Position numbers and translations under genes: made by a program. A stretch of DNA of 64,000 nucleotides from Bacilli bacterium (GTDB lineage Bacteria > Bacillota_I > Bacilli_A > RFN20 > CAG-826). Under the pieces are notes generated by a model. That model saw only the letters and a list, made by a program, of their open reading frames with translations, did not search any database and was not told where the DNA came from. How positions within the stretch are numbered: the stretch's first letter is position 1; every line of letters begins with the position of its first letter. The stretch covers positions 40,874-104,873 of the forward strand of contig JAFVUY010000050.1 in the NCBI GenBank assembly GCA_017502465.1, written 5' to 3'. Below are positions 16,992 through 25,889 of this stretch, piece by piece.

Positions 16992-18301
16992 CCCCATTAA
17001 TTACCGCCTATTTGATTATTCTTATTATTTTGATTTTCTTATCAATGTTCTTTTCAAGCGCGGATATGGCGTATGGAAGTGTATCTGAAGTCAGACTTCA
17101 AAAGGCTTCCGAAAACGACCCTAAATCTAAAACTAAAGCACGAGCGTTCAAACTTACGAAAAATTACGATAAAACTATATCTACAATTTTATTGTTTAAT
17201 GACACGATTAACGCAGGTATCGACACAATAGCGACCTTACTTGGAATTGAGGTAGCAGTAGAACTTTTAGGCATTTCTTCTCAACCAATTCAAGAAAGTT
17301 ATGGTCTTATGTTCTCTATGATTTTCTTAGTTGCTAAGATTGTTATTGGAGAAATTATTGCTAAATCACTTGGTAAAGTTTTTAACTATAAAGCAGTTAA
17401 TTTGTATAGCTTTGTTATAAATGTTTGTTATTACATTACATTCCCTATCACTATTTTAGTAGGAGGTTTTGGAAACCTTGTTACTTATCCACTTACAAAA
17501 TCTGGTAAAGATATAGCAATTGAAGACGAAGTTCTTCATGAAATGATTGATGAAGGGGAAGAAGAAGGAATTATTGATGAAGATAAAGCCGAACTTCTTA
17601 GAGGTGCGGTTGATTTTGCTACGACTGAACTTTATGAAGTCATGACCCCAAGAACAAAAATCTATGCAGTTGATAAGACAAGAACTGTTTCTTCATTAAT
17701 CGATGATAATAAGATTTTTGGCTGGTCTAGAATTCCTGTTTATGAAGGTGATATCGATAACATTATTGGTTTTATTAGAACTAAGTTATTGATTAGATTA
17801 AAACTTGAAAATAAAACCGAATCTATTGAATCAATTATTGAACCAATTGGTTTCTTCCCAAGAACAAAAGAAATTAATGATGTTTTAAAATATTTCCATA
17901 CAACAAGAAAACATATCGCAGTTGTTCTTGATGAATATGGAGGAACAGAAGGTATTATCACAAGAGAAGACATTATTGAAGAATTAGTCGGCGAAATTTG
18001 GGATGAAACCGATGTTACAAACGAGCCACTTGTTGAACGTAATGATGGATCTTTCATTGTTGATGGTTTGATGAATTTAGAGGACTTTTGCGACGTTTTT
18101 GATATTGATTTCGACGAAATTGAAACAGAATATGTCACAATTGGGGGATTTATTATTGAACTCTTGGATGATGAGTTCGCGACCTTAAATACGGAGATAA
18201 CATTTAAAAATTTAGATATCAAAATTATTGCCTTAGGCAAACATAACACTGTTAAGAAATTGCTTGTTATTCCACATAACGGCAACGACGATGAAGATTA
18301 A
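16988..18301 (+). CDS. CNNM/CBS-domain membrane protein with CorC domain, second paralogue
   Basis: 437 aa with the full family architecture: CNNM membrane domain (~1-190, FLSMFFSSADMAYGSVSE), CBS pair (~205-345, VMTPRTKIYAVD ... TREDIIEELVGEIWDE) and the C-terminal transporter-associated CorC/HlyC domain (~355-430). Probably exports divalent cations such as Mg2+. AAAGGAGG precedes the ATG within the end of the first paralogue. Tandem, overlapping genes with the same core point to an old duplication. Confidence 0.9.
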   Translation: MTPLITAYLIILIILIFLSMFFSSADMAYGSVSEVRLQKASENDPKSKTKARAFKLTKNYDKTISTILLFNDTINAGIDTIATLLGIEVAVELLGISSQPIQESYGLMFSMIFLVAKIVIGEIIAKSLGKVFNYKAVNLYSFVINVCYYITFPITILVGGFGNLVTYPLTKSGKDIAIEDEVLHEMIDEGEEEGIIDEDKAELLRGAVDFATTELYEVMTPRTKIYAVDKTRTVSSLIDDNKIFGWSRIPVYEGDIDNIIGFIRTKLLIRLKLENKTESIESIIEPIGFFPRTKEINDVLKYFHTTRKHIAVVLDEYGGTEGIITREDIIEELVGEIWDETDVTNEPLVERNDGSFIVDGLMNLEDFCDVFDIDFDEIETEYVTIGGFIIELLDDEFATLNTEITFKNLDIKIIALGKHNTVKKLLVIPHNGNDDED

Positions 18302-18372
18302 ACTTCTTAAAACATTTGACTATTTCAAATGATTTATATATTATAAATTAGCAACACGAAAGGAGAACAAAG

Positions 18373-18612
18373 ATGTTAGCTTGGTACGATTGGACTTTAT
18401 TAGCAGTTAGTATTATCATTATCGTTCTTTGTTTATTACAAGGTGGTAAATCAGAAGGTGCTTCCGGTGCGATTACTGGTGGTGGACTTAACGTCTTTGT
18501 TAAAACCAAAGAAAGAGGCGCAGAAAAAGTTGTTTCAATTCTCACACTCTGCTGCGCGATTGTCTTCTTCCTTCTCGCTGTATTAATTTACACATTAACA
18601 ACTACTGCATAA
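18373..18612 (+). CDS. secG: SecG, preprotein translocase subunit
   Basis: 79 aa with two membrane helices (residues ~5-24 and ~56-76) joined by a Gly/Ser-rich loop containing the family motif LLQGGKSEGASGAITGG. It assists SecYE during SecA-driven export. A strong AAAGGAGAA ribosome site lies before the ATG; TATATTATAAAT about 25-35 nt upstream is a likely -10. A strong terminator follows, so it may be its own transcript. Confidence 0.95.
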   Translation: MLAWYDWTLLAVSIIIIVLCLLQGGKSEGASGAITGGGLNVFVKTKERGAEKVVSILTLCCAIVFFLLAVLIYTLTTTA

Positions 18613-18622
18613 GCTAAGATAC

Positions 18623-18666
18623 AAAAAAACTTCTGGGTCGCATTTCAAATCCCAGAAGTTTTTTGT
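18623..18666. terminator. bidirectional terminator between secG and the membrane protein
   Basis: AACTTCTGGG (18628-18637) pairs with CCCAGAAGTT (18651-18660). A seven-A run on the left and a T-run on the right serve transcripts from both sides. Confidence 0.93.
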
Positions 18667-18685
18667 TACTCTTTTTTAATGTTTT

Positions 18686-19225
18686 TTATTTGCTTAAACC
18701 ATTAATTAGGTTGATCGCACCGAAGACGATTAAGGCGACACCTGCGATAATGTAGATGAAACCTTTTGTTTCAGCATGGAAGATTAAACCTAAGATACCT
18801 GCCGCTAAAAGAAGTCCACCGATAACAAATGCAAGAACAATGTATTTTGTTGGCGCTTTTTTAACGCAGAAGACAACGGCTTTAGTGCAAACCGCAACGC
18901 CGAATGTTAAAACGGTAATTGCGATAACGTGAACCAAGATACCTGGAAGAAGACTGGTGTTAATGCATAAAGCAACACCAAACGCAATTGCAATCGCGCC
19001 AGTTAAATAACCGCTATCCAAGAAATTATAAGTGGATTTAATTAAGTTAGTAACGATTAAAATACCACCTAAAATAAATAATGAAACAGCAACGATGATA
19101 GAGAATACTTTATCTAAAGAACCCTTATCAATAATTGATAAAATTACTGTGACAATACCAGCGATAGCAAGAATTGCTCCACCAAATATTTGACTCCATT
19201 TATCTTTTTTAATTAACTTTGCCAT
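18686..19225 (-). CDS. small polytopic membrane protein, DUF308/HdeD-like
   Basis: 179 aa with about six evenly spaced hydrophobic helices separated by short loops, Gly-rich in the helices (FGGAILAIAGIV, YIIAGVALIVFGAINLI). The pattern matches HdeD/DUF308-type proteins, which in enterobacteria relate to acid resistance; no function can be read from this sequence. GAAAGGTGG precedes the ATG on the minus strand. Single gene between a terminator and the divergent M29 peptidase. Confidence 0.65.
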   Translation of the reverse strand: MAKLIKKDKWSQIFGGAILAIAGIVTVILSIIDKGSLDKVFSIIVAVSLFILGGILIVTNLIKSTYNFLDSGYLTGAIAIAFGVALCINTSLLPGILVHVIAITVLTFGVAVCTKAVVFCVKKAPTKYIVLAFVIGGLLLAAGILGLIFHAETKGFIYIIAGVALIVFGAINLINGLSK

Positions 19226-19316
19226 AAAATTTCCACCTTTCTAAAATAAATTATAGCAAAGTGTTTAAGAATGATGGTAAATTTTGTAAAATATTTACAA
19301 ATCGAGGAAAAAAATT

Positions 19317-20543
19317 ATGCAAATAGAAAGATTAAGAAAATATGCGAGACTTATCGCTGAAGTAGGTATTAACACCCAAAAGAAAGAAGAAATTTGGATT
19401 AACGCGGATTTAGACCAACCTGACTTTGTCGTCATGGTTATGGAAGAATGTTATAAACTTGGAGCCAGAAAAGTTGTTATCAGATGGTCATATTCTAAAA
19501 CTGTTCACCCAACATATAAATACGCTTCTATAAGTGAACTTTCTAAAGTTCCTTCGTATGAAAGAGCAAGATATAAATATATGTCTACAAAATTCCCAAG
19601 TATTATTCATATCATTTCCGATGATCCAGATGGTTTAAAAGGAATAAATCAAAAGAAAATGGCAAAGGTTAGAATGAAATCTTATCCAATCATTAAACCT
19701 TATCGCGATAAAATGGAAGACCGTTATAAATGGTGTATCGCTGCTGTTCCTGGATTAGGATGGGCAAAGAAAGTATTCCCAACTCTAAGCAATGAGGACG
19801 CTATTGAAGCTTTATGGGAAGCGATCTTAAAAACTGCTAGAGTGGACGATAATGATCCTATTAAAAACTGGGAAGAACATAATGCCTTCTTACATGCTCA
19901 AAAACATAAATTAAATGAATTAAATTTAGACAAATTAATTTATCACGCTTCTAACGGAACAGATTTTGAAGTTACATTAATTCCTAATAGTAAATGGGGT
20001 GGAGGATATGACCTTACCCATGATGGAAGAAAATATAATCCTAATATTCCTACCGAAGAAATCTTTATTTCTCCATACGCTGGAAAATGTGAAGGCACAC
20101 TAGTGGCCTCTAAACCTCTTTCATATAATGGTGAAGTTATTGAAGATTTCTCGTTAACATTTAAAAATGGAAAAGTAGTAGAAGTTAAAGCAAGAAAGAA
20201 CCAAGCTTTATTAGAACAAATGGTTTCCCTTGATGAAGGGGCAAAAATGCTTGGTGAAGTAGCTTTGGTTCCATTTAATTCTCCAATTAATGAAACTGGC
20301 ATTTTATTCTATGACACATTATTTGATGAAAATGCCTGCTGTCACTTCGCTATTGGGGCAGGATTCCCAATGACAATCGAAGGAGCAGCGGATTTAACAC
20401 CAGAACAAATCAAAGAAAAAGGAATCAATGATTCCATGACTCACGTTGACTTTATGATTGGCACGAGCGACCTTTCTATCGTCGGAATTACAAGAGAAGG
20501 TAAAGAAATTCAAATCTTTAAAGATGGAACTTGGGCTATCTAA
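19317..20543 (+). CDS. M29 family aminopeptidase
   Basis: 408 aa, the usual length of thermophilic-type (AmpS/PepS) metal-dependent aminopeptidases that trim N-terminal residues in the cytosol. The metal-site region is recognisable: GKCEGTLVASKPL, ALVPFNSPINETGILFYDTLFDENA, HFAIGAG and THVDFMIGTSDLSI, supplying the Glu, His and Asp ligands of the family. GAGG lies ten bases before the ATG. The stop abuts the stop of the convergent YolD-like gene at 20544. Confidence 0.92.
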   Translation: MQIERLRKYARLIAEVGINTQKKEEIWINADLDQPDFVVMVMEECYKLGARKVVIRWSYSKTVHPTYKYASISELSKVPSYERARYKYMSTKFPSIIHIISDDPDGLKGINQKKMAKVRMKSYPIIKPYRDKMEDRYKWCIAAVPGLGWAKKVFPTLSNEDAIEALWEAILKTARVDDNDPIKNWEEHNAFLHAQKHKLNELNLDKLIYHASNGTDFEVTLIPNSKWGGGYDLTHDGRKYNPNIPTEEIFISPYAGKCEGTLVASKPLSYNGEVIEDFSLTFKNGKVVEVKARKNQALLEQMVSLDEGAKMLGEVALVPFNSPINETGILFYDTLFDENACCHFAIGAGFPMTIEGAADLTPEQIKEKGINDSMTHVDFMIGTSDLSIVGITREGKEIQIFKDGTWAI

Positions 20544-20852
20544 TTAGATTCTTTCTAAGTCTAATAAATTTTTAAATTCAATCTTAAGTCCATTAACTAA
20601 AATTAACGTTTTATTAAAAGCGTCAATCTTAAATATAGGAGAAATTAATTTGATGATTTCTCCTTTTTTATAATATGTAATTTTTAATTCTTCGTTTTGG
20701 TAATTAACTAAAATTTCGTTAATTTCATCGGCTTTTTCCTGGAAAATTCTTGGTTTTTCAATTTTTTCCCTTTCTTTTCTTAGCTCATATAACTTCTCGT
20801 ATTGGTCCGTTAATGTCTTATACGGGGCCCACTTTTTCATACCTCTTTCCAT
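20544..20852 (-). CDS. YolD-like protein
   Basis: 102 aa. The start MERGMKKWAPYKTL and the pattern I-x-x-x-L ... ITYYKKGEI ... ISPIFKIDAFNKTLILVNGLKIEF fit YolD-like proteins, commonly encoded next to Y-family polymerases of the UvrX/UmuC type and thought to be accessory to them. The ATG overlaps the polymerase stop (TAATG on the minus strand), so the two are translationally coupled. A second in-frame Met five residues in is possible, but the RG before it belongs to the family motif. Confidence 0.82.
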   Translation of the reverse strand: MERGMKKWAPYKTLTDQYEKLYELRKEREKIEKPRIFQEKADEINEILVNYQNEELKITYYKKGEIIKLISPIFKIDAFNKTLILVNGLKIEFKNLLDLERI

Positions 20853-22099
20853 TATTTTCTATGACCCCCAATCTGCGAATGTCTTTCCTTAATAGTGGAG
20901 TTTTCAAAAAGAGAAGATGCACGTAAAACAGCGTTTTTACCATAACGCATTTGTATCTCATCAAGTGTTTTTTGTAGCGACCTTCTTTCCTTTGCTTCTT
21001 CTGGATCTTCAAAAAGGTTTAACTGTTCATAATCAGGGATTGGAATTAATTTGTGAAAGTTAAGCCCCACTCTTCTAATAGGGAAATCTTGAATAAATTT
21101 ATCAAATATAACCATTAATGCATCGTATAATATTGAACTTTCATTCGTGGGTCTATTAAGCGCTAATTGACGAGAGAACCCACCTTCTTTTGAATAACCG
21201 ATATATAAGGATACCCCATTTGCGACTTTTCCTTCTAACCTAAGTCTTAAAGATAGGTCATCACTCATTTCTCGAATAATAAGAGGTATTTCATTTTTTG
21301 TATAGTCTTTAAATAAGACTTGTCCGATTGATAAGGAACGATCTTTAGGAATATATTCCTCTCTTATATAAGATTCATCAATGCCGTTCGCGTGGTTAAT
21401 AAGTTGTTCACCCATAACACCGAATTGTTGGATAAAGTATTCTTTCGAGGATAAAGCGATATCTTCCACTGTAAATAGCCCCATCGCATTTAAACGAGCT
21501 TCCATTCTTTCTCCTATGCCCCATATCTTTGATAGAGGAGTAATGGGCCAAAGTTTTGTTTTGATGTCTTCTTTATTCATAACTGCGATTCCTGAAGGTT
21601 CGTGCTTTGCATAAATATCTAACGCAACCTTTGAAAGGAAGAAGTTAGGACCAATTCCAGCAGTAGCGGACAATCCAGTTCTTTCTTTAATGGTATTTAA
21701 AATAAATCTAACTAATTCAAAAGGATTCATTTTGTAATATTTCAAATAAGAAGTCATATCTACGAATGCTTCATCAATAGAATAAACATGAATATCTTCC
21801 TCAGAAAAGAAATCTAAAAGTATAGAGATAACTTCACTTGATTTTTCTATATATCTTTCCATTCTAGGAACCGCATATACATAATTGAATTTTTTTGGTA
21901 AATCTCTAATTCTTAATCTAGATGGCACCCCATGTTTTTTAAGATACGGAGTAACGCTTAAAACAATCGTGTTTTTGCCTCTTTCCTTGTCACACACAAC
22001 AAGAGGGGTAGTAAAAGGATCTAACCCCCTATCAAGACATTCAACAAACGAATAAAAAGCTTTTAAATCAATAACCGCGATGTTTCTTTTTGTTTTCAT
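20852..22099 (-). CDS. Y-family DNA polymerase (UvrX/DinB-like)
   Basis: Error-prone translesion polymerase, 415 aa. The catalytic acidic residues lie in VIDLKAFYSFVE and YSIDEAFVD; the fingers/palm and little-finger domains follow. The C-terminus carries a sliding-clamp motif (EQLNLFED). The longest frame opens with TTG at 22108, but the ATG at 22099 has a minus-strand TATAAT ending 8 nt before it, so I chose it; no Shine-Dalgarno is present. Pairs with the YolD-like gene. I looked for a Bacillus-type LexA box upstream and did not see one. Confidence 0.93.
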   Translation of the reverse strand: MKTKRNIAVIDLKAFYSFVECLDRGLDPFTTPLVVCDKERGKNTIVLSVTPYLKKHGVPSRLRIRDLPKKFNYVYAVPRMERYIEKSSEVISILLDFFSEEDIHVYSIDEAFVDMTSYLKYYKMNPFELVRFILNTIKERTGLSATAGIGPNFFLSKVALDIYAKHEPSGIAVMNKEDIKTKLWPITPLSKIWGIGERMEARLNAMGLFTVEDIALSSKEYFIQQFGVMGEQLINHANGIDESYIREEYIPKDRSLSIGQVLFKDYTKNEIPLIIREMSDDLSLRLRLEGKVANGVSLYIGYSKEGGFSRQLALNRPTNESSILYDALMVIFDKFIQDFPIRRVGLNFHKLIPIPDYEQLNLFEDPEEAKERRSLQKTLDEIQMRYGKNAVLRASSLFENSTIKERHSQIGGHRK

Positions 22100-22107
22100 G
22101 TGTTGCA

Positions 22108-22113
22108 ATTATA
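22108..22113 (-). promoter_or_regulatory. -10 box of the Y-family polymerase gene
   Basis: Minus-strand TATAAT followed by eight bases and the ATG. No convincing -35 hexamer at the expected distance (TTTTAT). Confidence 0.5.
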
Positions 22114-22322
22114 TATAGAAAAAAATAAATATAAAAGTTAAAAACATAGACACTGTTATAAAATAAAAACCTACATTATTAACATGTGGTGTAAAATAAA
22201 AAAATCGTTTAATTTCTCTTGTGTGTTAACTACGAGAAACAGCGGTTATTTTTCTATAAAAATTCCTAAAAATAAGAAGGTCAATATGCTAAAATATACC
22301 TACAATATTTTGGAGGCCTTTT

Positions 22323-23534
22323 ATGTTAGAAATTATCATTGTTGTTTTATGCTCTTTATTAATCTTAATTCTTATTGGTTTAACTATCTTTCTTGTTATT
22401 AATTCTAAGAAACACGCTGGTAACCCAGAAGTTGCTTCAAAAGAATTAGGTGCGATAAGCGAGCAAATTAAATTAATGTCTTCCGCGATTGAAAAAGACA
22501 TCCAACTTTCTATCGCGAAGGAAATGATTAAAATTAGTGAACAGGCTAGAAAAACAAGCGAGTCCGACAATGAAAAACTTGAAAGATTCCAAAAGAACAT
22601 TACTGAATCTTTAAATAATCGTTTTGATGCATTAAATAAGCAAATCGACGATAAAATGCACAAAATTAACACTAAAGTCGAAGAAAAATTATCTGAAGGT
22701 TTTAAAGGTACAAGCGAGACAATGGCGCAAGTAAGAGAACGCTTGCAAGCTATTGATGACGCACAAAAAAATATTGAAAAATTATCTACAGATGTTGTCT
22801 CTTTAAAGTCTGTTTTGGAAGGCAATCAAACAAGAGGCCAATATGGAGAATACCAACTTTCAATGGTGCTTCATAATGTTTTTGGAGACACAATTGGTTG
22901 TTATCAAGAACAATACACAATTAAAAAAGGCAAAGACGGGAATGATGTTCGCGCTGACGCTGCTGTCTTTTTGCCAGAACCAAACAAAATGATTTGTATT
23001 GATTCTAAGTTCCCATTCCAAGATTATTCTAGAATGTTTGACGCTTCAACAGACGAAGAAAAAGAAGCCTACAAAAAAGAATTCGCTTCAGCGGTTAAAA
23101 AACATATAACTGTAATTAAGGATAAATATATCATTGAAGGTAAAACCGCCCCTGAGGCATTAATTTTTATTCCAAACGATGGAGTGTTTGCTTTTATTCA
23201 TCACGAACTTCAAGACGTCGTCGAACACGCCAGAGATAAAAGAGTTATTCTTACCTCTCCAAGCACACTCCCAGCTATCTTAGTCACTATCAGCATGGTG
23301 AGAGTAGAAGCGGAAAGAGCAAAAAATGCAAGAGAGATTTCTAAACATTTACAAAAACTTGGAAAAGATTTCGAAATGTTCGCACGTGAATGGAATACCC
23401 TTTCAGATCAACTTGATAGAGCAACTAAAACACGTGAAAAACTTGATTCAAGAGTTGATAGAATTAATAACAAATTTGAATCAATTAAAGGTTCATCACC
23501 ATTAATTGAAGAAAAAACTGGTGAAGACGAATAG
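22323..23534 (+). CDS. rmuC: RmuC family DNA recombination protein
   Basis: 403 aa. An N-terminal membrane anchor (residues ~2-26) is followed by a long charged coiled coil (~45-170) and the RmuC domain (~175-370: NQTRGQYGEYQL, DAAVFLPEPNKMICIDSKFPFQDYSRM, PNDGVFAFIHHEL, SPSTLPAILVTISMVR), a predicted nuclease-like fold that limits inversions at short repeats. TAAAAT about 35 nt upstream and TTGGAGG before the ATG give an ordinary leadered start. Confidence 0.93.
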   Translation: MLEIIIVVLCSLLILILIGLTIFLVINSKKHAGNPEVASKELGAISEQIKLMSSAIEKDIQLSIAKEMIKISEQARKTSESDNEKLERFQKNITESLNNRFDALNKQIDDKMHKINTKVEEKLSEGFKGTSETMAQVRERLQAIDDAQKNIEKLSTDVVSLKSVLEGNQTRGQYGEYQLSMVLHNVFGDTIGCYQEQYTIKKGKDGNDVRADAAVFLPEPNKMICIDSKFPFQDYSRMFDASTDEEKEAYKKEFASAVKKHITVIKDKYIIEGKTAPEALIFIPNDGVFAFIHHELQDVVEHARDKRVILTSPSTLPAILVTISMVRVEAERAKNAREISKHLQKLGKDFEMFAREWNTLSDQLDRATKTREKLDSRVDRINNKFESIKGSSPLIEEKTGEDE

Positions 23535-23573
23535 AAAAACACTTTTTATTATTTAAAAATAAAAATAAGTTGA

Positions 23574-23579
23574 TATAAT
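23574..23579 (+). promoter_or_regulatory. -10 box of the tRNA gene
   Basis: TATAAT ending 11 nt before the tRNA 5' end; no clear -35 hexamer. Confidence 0.6.
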
Positions 23580-23590
23580 AAATGTGCTTT

Positions 23591-23666
23591 GGGCCAATAG
23601 CTCAGTTGGGAGAGCGCATCGTTCGCAACGATGAGGTCGTCGGTTCGATCCCGATTTGGTCCACCA
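23591..23666 (+). tRNA. tRNA-Ala(CGC)
   Basis: 76 nt with CCA encoded. The acceptor stem GGGCCAA/TTGGTCC includes the G3-U70 pair that identifies alanine tRNAs. D-arm GCTC-GAGC; anticodon stem CATCG/CGATG around the loop TTCGCAA (anticodon CGC, reading GCG); T-arm GTCGG-TTCGATC-CCGAT. A T-rich terminator follows directly, so it is a single-gene transcript. A CGC alanine tRNA is a minor addition to the usual TGC species. Confidence 0.97.
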
Positions 23667-23679
23667 TTTATGAAAGTAG

Positions 23680-23706
23680 AACCAATGGCAAACATTGGTT
23701 TTTTAT
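23680..23706 (+). terminator. intrinsic terminator after tRNA-Ala
   Basis: AACCAATG (23680-23687) pairs with CATTGGTT (23693-23700), followed by TTTTA. Confidence 0.9.
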
Positions 23707-23793
23707 ATAATGGTAATTTCACTTTCTAAAATAAAAATACTAACAAGCATTAAACTTTGATATGTTATCATTTATAAATAAAAGGTATATCGG

Positions 23794-24924
23794 ATGAAAA
23801 AACTAATAAAAGAAAATAAATCTATATTTGTAAGGCTTGTTGTTATAGCCTCCTTAATTGTTTTTTTAATTGTACTAGGCATTTTTCAAAATAACCCTTT
23901 AATATGCGAATGGTGGACTAGAAATATATCGAGATTTTTCCAAACGACTGCTGGATTTCTATTTAAATATATCCCTTTTTCAATTACTGAATTATTTGTG
24001 CTTTCTTTAATAGGTGTAACAATTTGGTTAATAGTGTGGACAATAATCTCACTAGTTAAAAAGAGAAAAAAGTTTGCTTTATCAAGAACGATTGATATCA
24101 CTTTAATCTATGTAGCTTTTATTTTTTCTTATGTTTCAACGACCTCACTTGCTTACTATAGAGCGGAATTGCCAATTCCTCTATACGAAGAAAAGGTAGA
24201 AAAAAGTGAATTTGTGCCTATTGTTTCCTATTTTTTAGAGGACTATAACTACTGTTCTAGCACACTTTCGTATAACGAAGATGGCTCCCTTATTATGCCT
24301 TATTCCGCGTCTAAATTATCTCGAATTATTGAAGAAGAATATAAAAAAGTAGATGATTCATATTTCTCTAGTTTTACAACATATATGAAACCGTTAGCCA
24401 CTAGTTTTCTCTTCAGAGAATTCCATATTACCGGAGTATATTTTGGTCCATTTGGAGAATCAAATTACGATTATTTAATGACTACTGCCGAATACCCGTT
24501 TACATTTGCTCACGAGATTGCTCATTCTAAAGGAGTAATGAGAGAAAATGATGCCCAGCTTATGGCGGCCTATATTTGTTTAAATAGCAAAGATCCTTAT
24601 TTAAGATATTCTGGTTATATTTATACTTTTACTTCTTTATTAAATCTCGCTAGATACACAGGTAATAAAGATGATTATAAAAATTTAGTCAATCAATTAG
24701 ATGAAGATATTATCAAAAATTTAAACCAAATTAATAAGTACTGGGCAAGTCATGATTTACTTAATGAAATCGCGGAATTCTTTAATAATTTGTATTTAAA
24801 AATATTTGGCAATGATTCTACGGGTGGATATGATGATACACCTATAATTATCAATCCAGGCACAAATGAAATAACCTCATTTTCTAGATATCAAAAATTG
24901 TATTTTAATATTTATTACAACTAA
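23794..24924 (+). CDS. DUF3810-type membrane protein with HExxH motif
   Basis: 376 aa. Three membrane helices in the first ~120 residues (near 13-33, 60-85, 100-122), then an extracytoplasmic domain with a zinc-peptidase motif HEIAH at ~240-244 (YPFTFAHEIAHSKG), followed by RENDAQLMA, whose acidic residues could give a third ligand. The layout matches DUF3810, a putative membrane metallopeptidase family with no known substrate. AAAGG lies ten bases before the ATG. Single gene. Confidence 0.85.
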   Translation: MKKLIKENKSIFVRLVVIASLIVFLIVLGIFQNNPLICEWWTRNISRFFQTTAGFLFKYIPFSITELFVLSLIGVTIWLIVWTIISLVKKRKKFALSRTIDITLIYVAFIFSYVSTTSLAYYRAELPIPLYEEKVEKSEFVPIVSYFLEDYNYCSSTLSYNEDGSLIMPYSASKLSRIIEEEYKKVDDSYFSSFTTYMKPLATSFLFREFHITGVYFGPFGESNYDYLMTTAEYPFTFAHEIAHSKGVMRENDAQLMAAYICLNSKDPYLRYSGYIYTFTSLLNLARYTGNKDDYKNLVNQLDEDIIKNLNQINKYWASHDLLNEIAEFFNNLYLKIFGNDSTGGYDDTPIIINPGTNEITSFSRYQKLYFNIYYN

Positions 24925-24962
24925 ATATAATAGTAATATAATAAGAAACAAGGAGATTTATT

Positions 24963-25106
24963 ATGTCTGAAAAAGAAAATAAACAAGTTAAAAAATGGAA
25001 ATGCACTCTTTGCGGATTTATCTATCCTCTTCCAGAACTCCCAGAAGATTATGTTTGTCCTATCTGTGGCGCGGGCAAAGACGCATTTGAACCAGAAGAA
25101 GAATAA
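24963..25106 (+). CDS. rubredoxin, 47 aa
   Basis: One-iron electron carrier with the classical pair of knuckles: Cys14-x2-Cys17 (CTLCGF) and Cys32-x2-Cys35 (CPICGA), aromatic Trp12 and Tyr30, and an acidic tail. AAGGAG lies eight bases before the ATG, and TATAAT-like boxes sit about 20-35 nt upstream. It would donate electrons to the desulfoferrodoxin encoded at 2739. A terminator follows. Confidence 0.94.
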   Translation: MSEKENKQVKKWKCTLCGFIYPLPELPEDYVCPICGAGKDAFEPEEE

Positions 25107-25108
25107 GA

Positions 25109-25130
25109 GAAGGGATTTATCCCTTTTTCT
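25109..25130 (+). terminator. intrinsic terminator after rubredoxin
   Basis: AGGGAT-TT-ATCCCT (25111-25124) followed by TTTCTTT. Confidence 0.8.
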
Positions 25131-25151
25131 TTGTGACATAAAATCAAGGTT

Positions 25152-25838
25152 ATGAGAAATTTAAAGTTATTAGTTTTATCAATCGCTGCAGGTGTTTGCA
25201 TTGGTTTTGGCGGCATGCTTAATATTATGTGTATCGCTAACAAATTAAACATTTTAGGCGGAATCTTATTTAGTGTTGGATTATTTTTAATCTGTGTTTT
25301 TGGTTTTAAATTATTCACTGGTCAAGTTGGTTATCTTTTTGCAAAAGAAAACAAATTATCCTTCTTAAAAGAATTATTAATTTTCTATATTGGTAATGTT
25401 ATAGGTGCGGTTGGTTTTGGATCAATCTTGCGTCTTACTGGTATTTTAGAAAACGATGTTATTGAAAATGTTGCTACCGAATTAGCGCAACACAAACTCG
25501 TTAGATTTAATGCAGCAGATTCATTCGGTCAAACATTCTATAGTATGTTAATTTTAGCATTTTTCTGTGGGGTTCTTGTTTTTCTTGCTGTTGATATTTT
25601 TAGAAGAGAAAATATTCACCCATTTATTAGAACTCTAGGTTTAATTGTTTGTGTTGGAGCTTTTGTTATTTCAGGGTTTGAACACTGTGTCGCTGATATG
25701 TTCTATCTTGGCTTTTCTGGCGACTTTTTTGAAGCTCACGCTCTTAATGCTTTAGTGTCAATTTTACTCGGTTCAACCGGTAATATTTTAGGTGCTTTTG
25801 CAACATATTTTGTTGTTAATCTTGCAACTAAAAAATAA
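25152..25838 (+). CDS. formate/nitrite transporter (FNT) family channel
   Basis: 228 aa with six membrane helices. The pore signatures of the family are present: KLFTGQVGYLF in the first half and GFEHCVADMFYL with the central His in the second. FNT channels move formate, nitrite, hydrosulfide or lactate; in an anaerobe with a hydrogenase, formate or HS- is the likelier cargo, but the sequence does not decide. No Shine-Dalgarno is seen; the start lies ~20 nt after the rubredoxin terminator. Confidence 0.9.
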   Translation: MRNLKLLVLSIAAGVCIGFGGMLNIMCIANKLNILGGILFSVGLFLICVFGFKLFTGQVGYLFAKENKLSFLKELLIFYIGNVIGAVGFGSILRLTGILENDVIENVATELAQHKLVRFNAADSFGQTFYSMLILAFFCGVLVFLAVDIFRRENIHPFIRTLGLIVCVGAFVISGFEHCVADMFYLGFSGDFFEAHALNALVSILLGSTGNILGAFATYFVVNLATKK

Positions 25839-25861
25839 TCAATTATTATCAAAATAAAAGA

Positions 25862-25887
25862 AACAACTGCGTTTTTGCAGTTGTTTT
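25862..25887. terminator. bidirectional terminator between the FNT gene and pepT
   Basis: AACAACTGC (25862-25870) pairs with GCAGTTGTT (25877-25885), followed by T's on the plus strand. On the minus strand TTTCTTTTATTTTG follows the stem. Confidence 0.85.
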
Positions 25888-25889
25888 TA

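Noticed and set aside
17740..18285. 181-codon minus-strand frame
   Set aside because: Antisense to the CNNM/CorC gene; Ser/Ile-rich shadow composition and no start signals.
22289..22825. 178-codon minus-strand frame
   Set aside because: Antisense to rmuC, covering its promoter; composition mirrors the coiled-coil codons.
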